Of a DNA stretch of 6,876 bases, positions 5,642 to 6,876 are shown piece after piece. The notes under the pieces are model-generated. The model searched no databases, was not told where the DNA came from, and was given only the letters and a program-made list of their open reading frames with translations. The first letter of the stretch is position 1. The number at the start of each line of letters is the position of its first letter. The stretch comes from Methanobacteriota archaeon (GTDB lineage Archaea > Nanobdellota > Nanobdellia > Woesearchaeales > SM23-78), in NCBI GenBank assembly GCA_030637925.1, contig DAOWFR010000056.1, forward strand, positions 1 through 6,876. Direction: 5' to 3'. The position numbers and the translations under genes are program-made.

Positions 5642-5791
5642 ATGGGAATGTTTGATTTGTTTAAAAAGAAAAAGAAATCCTCTGAATTATTCAAGGAGTT
5701 GGATGTGGACCTTGACTCTGACCATCCTGTTCATGAGAAGTTTGTGGATGAAAAGGATTTAAGAGAGAGTAAGAAAAAGAAGAAAGATTAA
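5642..5791 (+). CDS. Small highly charged protein of unknown function
   Basis: This 49-residue open frame is supported by an ATG placed exactly where a leaderless transcript from the TATA box at 5614-5620 would start. It begins MGMFDLFKKKKKSS, a short hydrophobic-plus-lysine segment that could touch membrane or nucleic acid. An acidic middle (ELDVDLDSDHP, 19-29) and a charged C-terminus (ESKKKKKD) follow. It has no cysteines and no recognised domain. Its stop codon is separated by one base from the stop of the convergent seryl-tRNA synthetase gene, so their transcripts must overlap at the 3' ends. A second ATG at codon 3 is possible but further from the ideal distance. It is probably a real gene, given the promoter placement and clean fit between neighbours. 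Confidence 0.6.
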   Translation: MGMFDLFKKKKKSSELFKELDVDLDSDHPVHEKFVDEKDLRESKKKKKD

Positions 5792-5792
5792 T

Positions 5793-6876
5793 TTATTTCT
5801 TCTTTGCTATCTTCTTTACACCATTCATATAAGGCACAAGAACCTTTGGCACTGTTATGCTGCCATCCTTGTTCTGATAGTTCTCAAGGATTACTACCAT
5901 TGTTCTTGAAGTAGCTATGGCAGTGTTGTTAAGAGTGTGAAGCACTTCTCTTGTACCGTCTTTTCTAATAAGCCTTATGTTCAAATCCCTTACTTGGAAG
6001 TCAGTGCAGTTTGATAATGAGCCCACTTCACCATAATCCTTGGTTGTAGGTCTCCATGCTTCTAAATCAGCACTTCTTGATTTCCACAAGGACAAATCTC
6101 CTGAGCAGAACTCTAGTATTCTGTAAGGTATATCTAGGGCTTGGAATAATTCCTCTGAATTCTTTAATAATTCATCATAATATTTTTCTGATTCTTCTGG
6201 CTTGCAAAAAACAAACTGTTCTACTTTATTGAACTGGTGAGTTCTCCACAAGCCTTTTTCATGTATTCCATGGCTTCCAATTTCTTTTCTAAAACTCATA
6301 CTGTAAGAAAAAATCTTTTTTGGAAGTTCATGCTCTGGTATCTGTGCTCCCATGAGCATAGCAAGGATTGAGTGCTCTGCTGTTCCTATAAGAGCAAGGT
6401 CTTCTCCTTTTATCTCATATATTGATTTTTCAAACTCTGGCAAATCAAGAGCAACTGATAAAACTTTTTTCTTGAGCATTAAAGGAGTTTCAACATACTG
6501 ATAGCCTTTCTTCTTCATAAAATCTATTGTAAACCTTATCAAGGCCTGGTTTAATAATGCAAGTTCTCCTTTTAAGAAGTAAAATCCTGCTCCTGTGGTC
6601 TTAGCAGAAGTTTCAAAATCAGCAATGCCTAAGCCTTCTACTAGTTTAACATGGTCCTTGATAGGAAAATCAAACTTTTCAGGCTTGCCCCACTTCTTTA
6701 TTACTTTGTTACCTGAATCATCCTTACCTATAGGAACACTCTTATGAATAATATTAGGTATTTGCATAAGGTCTTTTTTTACTTCTTGTAACAATAGATT
6801 TGCTTCTTTATCCTTTTTATCAACTAAGCCAGGTATTTTCTTGGCTTCAGCAAGAAATTTTTTTATATCCTTGCCC
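5793..6876 (-). CDS. serS: Seryl-tRNA synthetase, N-terminus beyond the window
   Basis: This class II aminoacyl-tRNA synthetase charges tRNA-Ser with serine in the cytoplasm. The frame stays open to the window edge, giving about 360 visible residues of a typical 420-450. The first 50 are the end of the N-terminal coiled-coil arm that binds the tRNA long variable loop (KFLAEAKKIPGLVDKKDKEA, then LLLQEVKKDLMQIPNIIH). The catalytic domain shows motif 1 (about 125-134), the TAEHSIL serine-site strand and motif 2 (SMSFRKEIGSHG, then GLWRTHQFNKVEQF). SNCTDFQVRDLNIR and motif 3 (LNNTAIATSRTMVVILENYQ) follow. It is the common bacterial/archaeal type, not the rare methanogen type. A TTG at 6794 could be taken as a start, but it would cut the coiled coil in half and is internal. 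Motif 3 has NNTA where many orthologues have NGSG. Confidence 0.95.
   Translation of the reverse strand, partial: GKDIKKFLAEAKKIPGLVDKKDKEANLLLQEVKKDLMQIPNIIHKSVPIGKDDSGNKVIKKWGKPEKFDFPIKDHVKLVEGLGIADFETSAKTTGAGFYFLKGELALLNQALIRFTIDFMKKKGYQYVETPLMLKKKVLSVALDLPEFEKSIYEIKGEDLALIGTAEHSILAMLMGAQIPEHELPKKIFSYSMSFRKEIGSHGIHEKGLWRTHQFNKVEQFVFCKPEESEKYYDELLKNSEELFQALDIPYRILEFCSGDLSLWKSRSADLEAWRPTTKDYGEVGSLSNCTDFQVRDLNIRLIRKDGTREVLHTLNNTAIATSRTMVVILENYQNKDGSITVPKVLVPYMNGVKKIAKKK

Noticed and set aside
6792..6794. TTG as the start codon of seryl-tRNA synthetase
   Set aside because: The frame continues upstream to the window edge and encodes the expected coiled-coil arm, so the gene is cut by the window edge rather than starting here.

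Overview
The window looks like a piece of a small, AT-rich archaeal chromosome, most likely a DPANN lineage of the Woesearchaeota/Pacearchaeota type. Several things point this way. There is an XPD/Rad3-type helicase with four candidate Fe-S cysteines, and TATA-like boxes (TTTATAT, TTTAAATA) sit about 25-35 bases upstream of several start codons. A one-domain AbrB-like protein is present, as are short lysine-rich proteins of unknown function. Genes are packed with gaps of 1-170 bases, and all nine end in TAA. The lineage call is an inference from gene style, not from a marker phylogeny.

Layout. Positions 3-332 (+) encode a HypA-like nickel/zinc protein. Positions 500-1444 (+) encode a proline/glutamate-rich coiled-coil protein whose C-terminus resembles a conserved archaeal domain (DUF5752-like); its true start probably lies upstream of the GTG at 500. 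A nested hairpin with a G-rich loop (1525-1593) separates it from a convergent winged-helix-like gene (1616-2035, -). That gene is divergent from a 56-residue AbrB-like gene (2167-2337, +). The space between them holds two promoter-like elements, a 16-bp palindrome and a tandem 11-bp repeat, which makes a plausible regulatory node. Then come three minus-strand genes: a His-rich two-helix membrane protein with a zinc ribbon (5081-5560), a nitroreductase with a basic tail (4293-5027) and the XPD-type helicase (2356-4239). A 49-residue charged protein (5642-5791, +) diverges from the membrane protein gene and ends one base from the stop codon of seryl-tRNA synthetase (5793 to the window end, -, start missing).

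How the genes relate. The window is mostly independent housekeeping genes rather than one pathway. The three minus-strand genes 5081-5560, 4293-5027 and 2356-4239 could be co-transcribed (53-base gaps), but a good TATA box just upstream of the helicase suggests it also has its own promoter. No mobile element, CRISPR array, tRNA or rRNA was seen. I found no convincing new multi-gene system. The items most worth a second look are the non-canonical start region near 443, the structured element at 1525-1593, the two-regulator divergent promoter region, and the unusual tails and linkers on the nitroreductase and the membrane protein.
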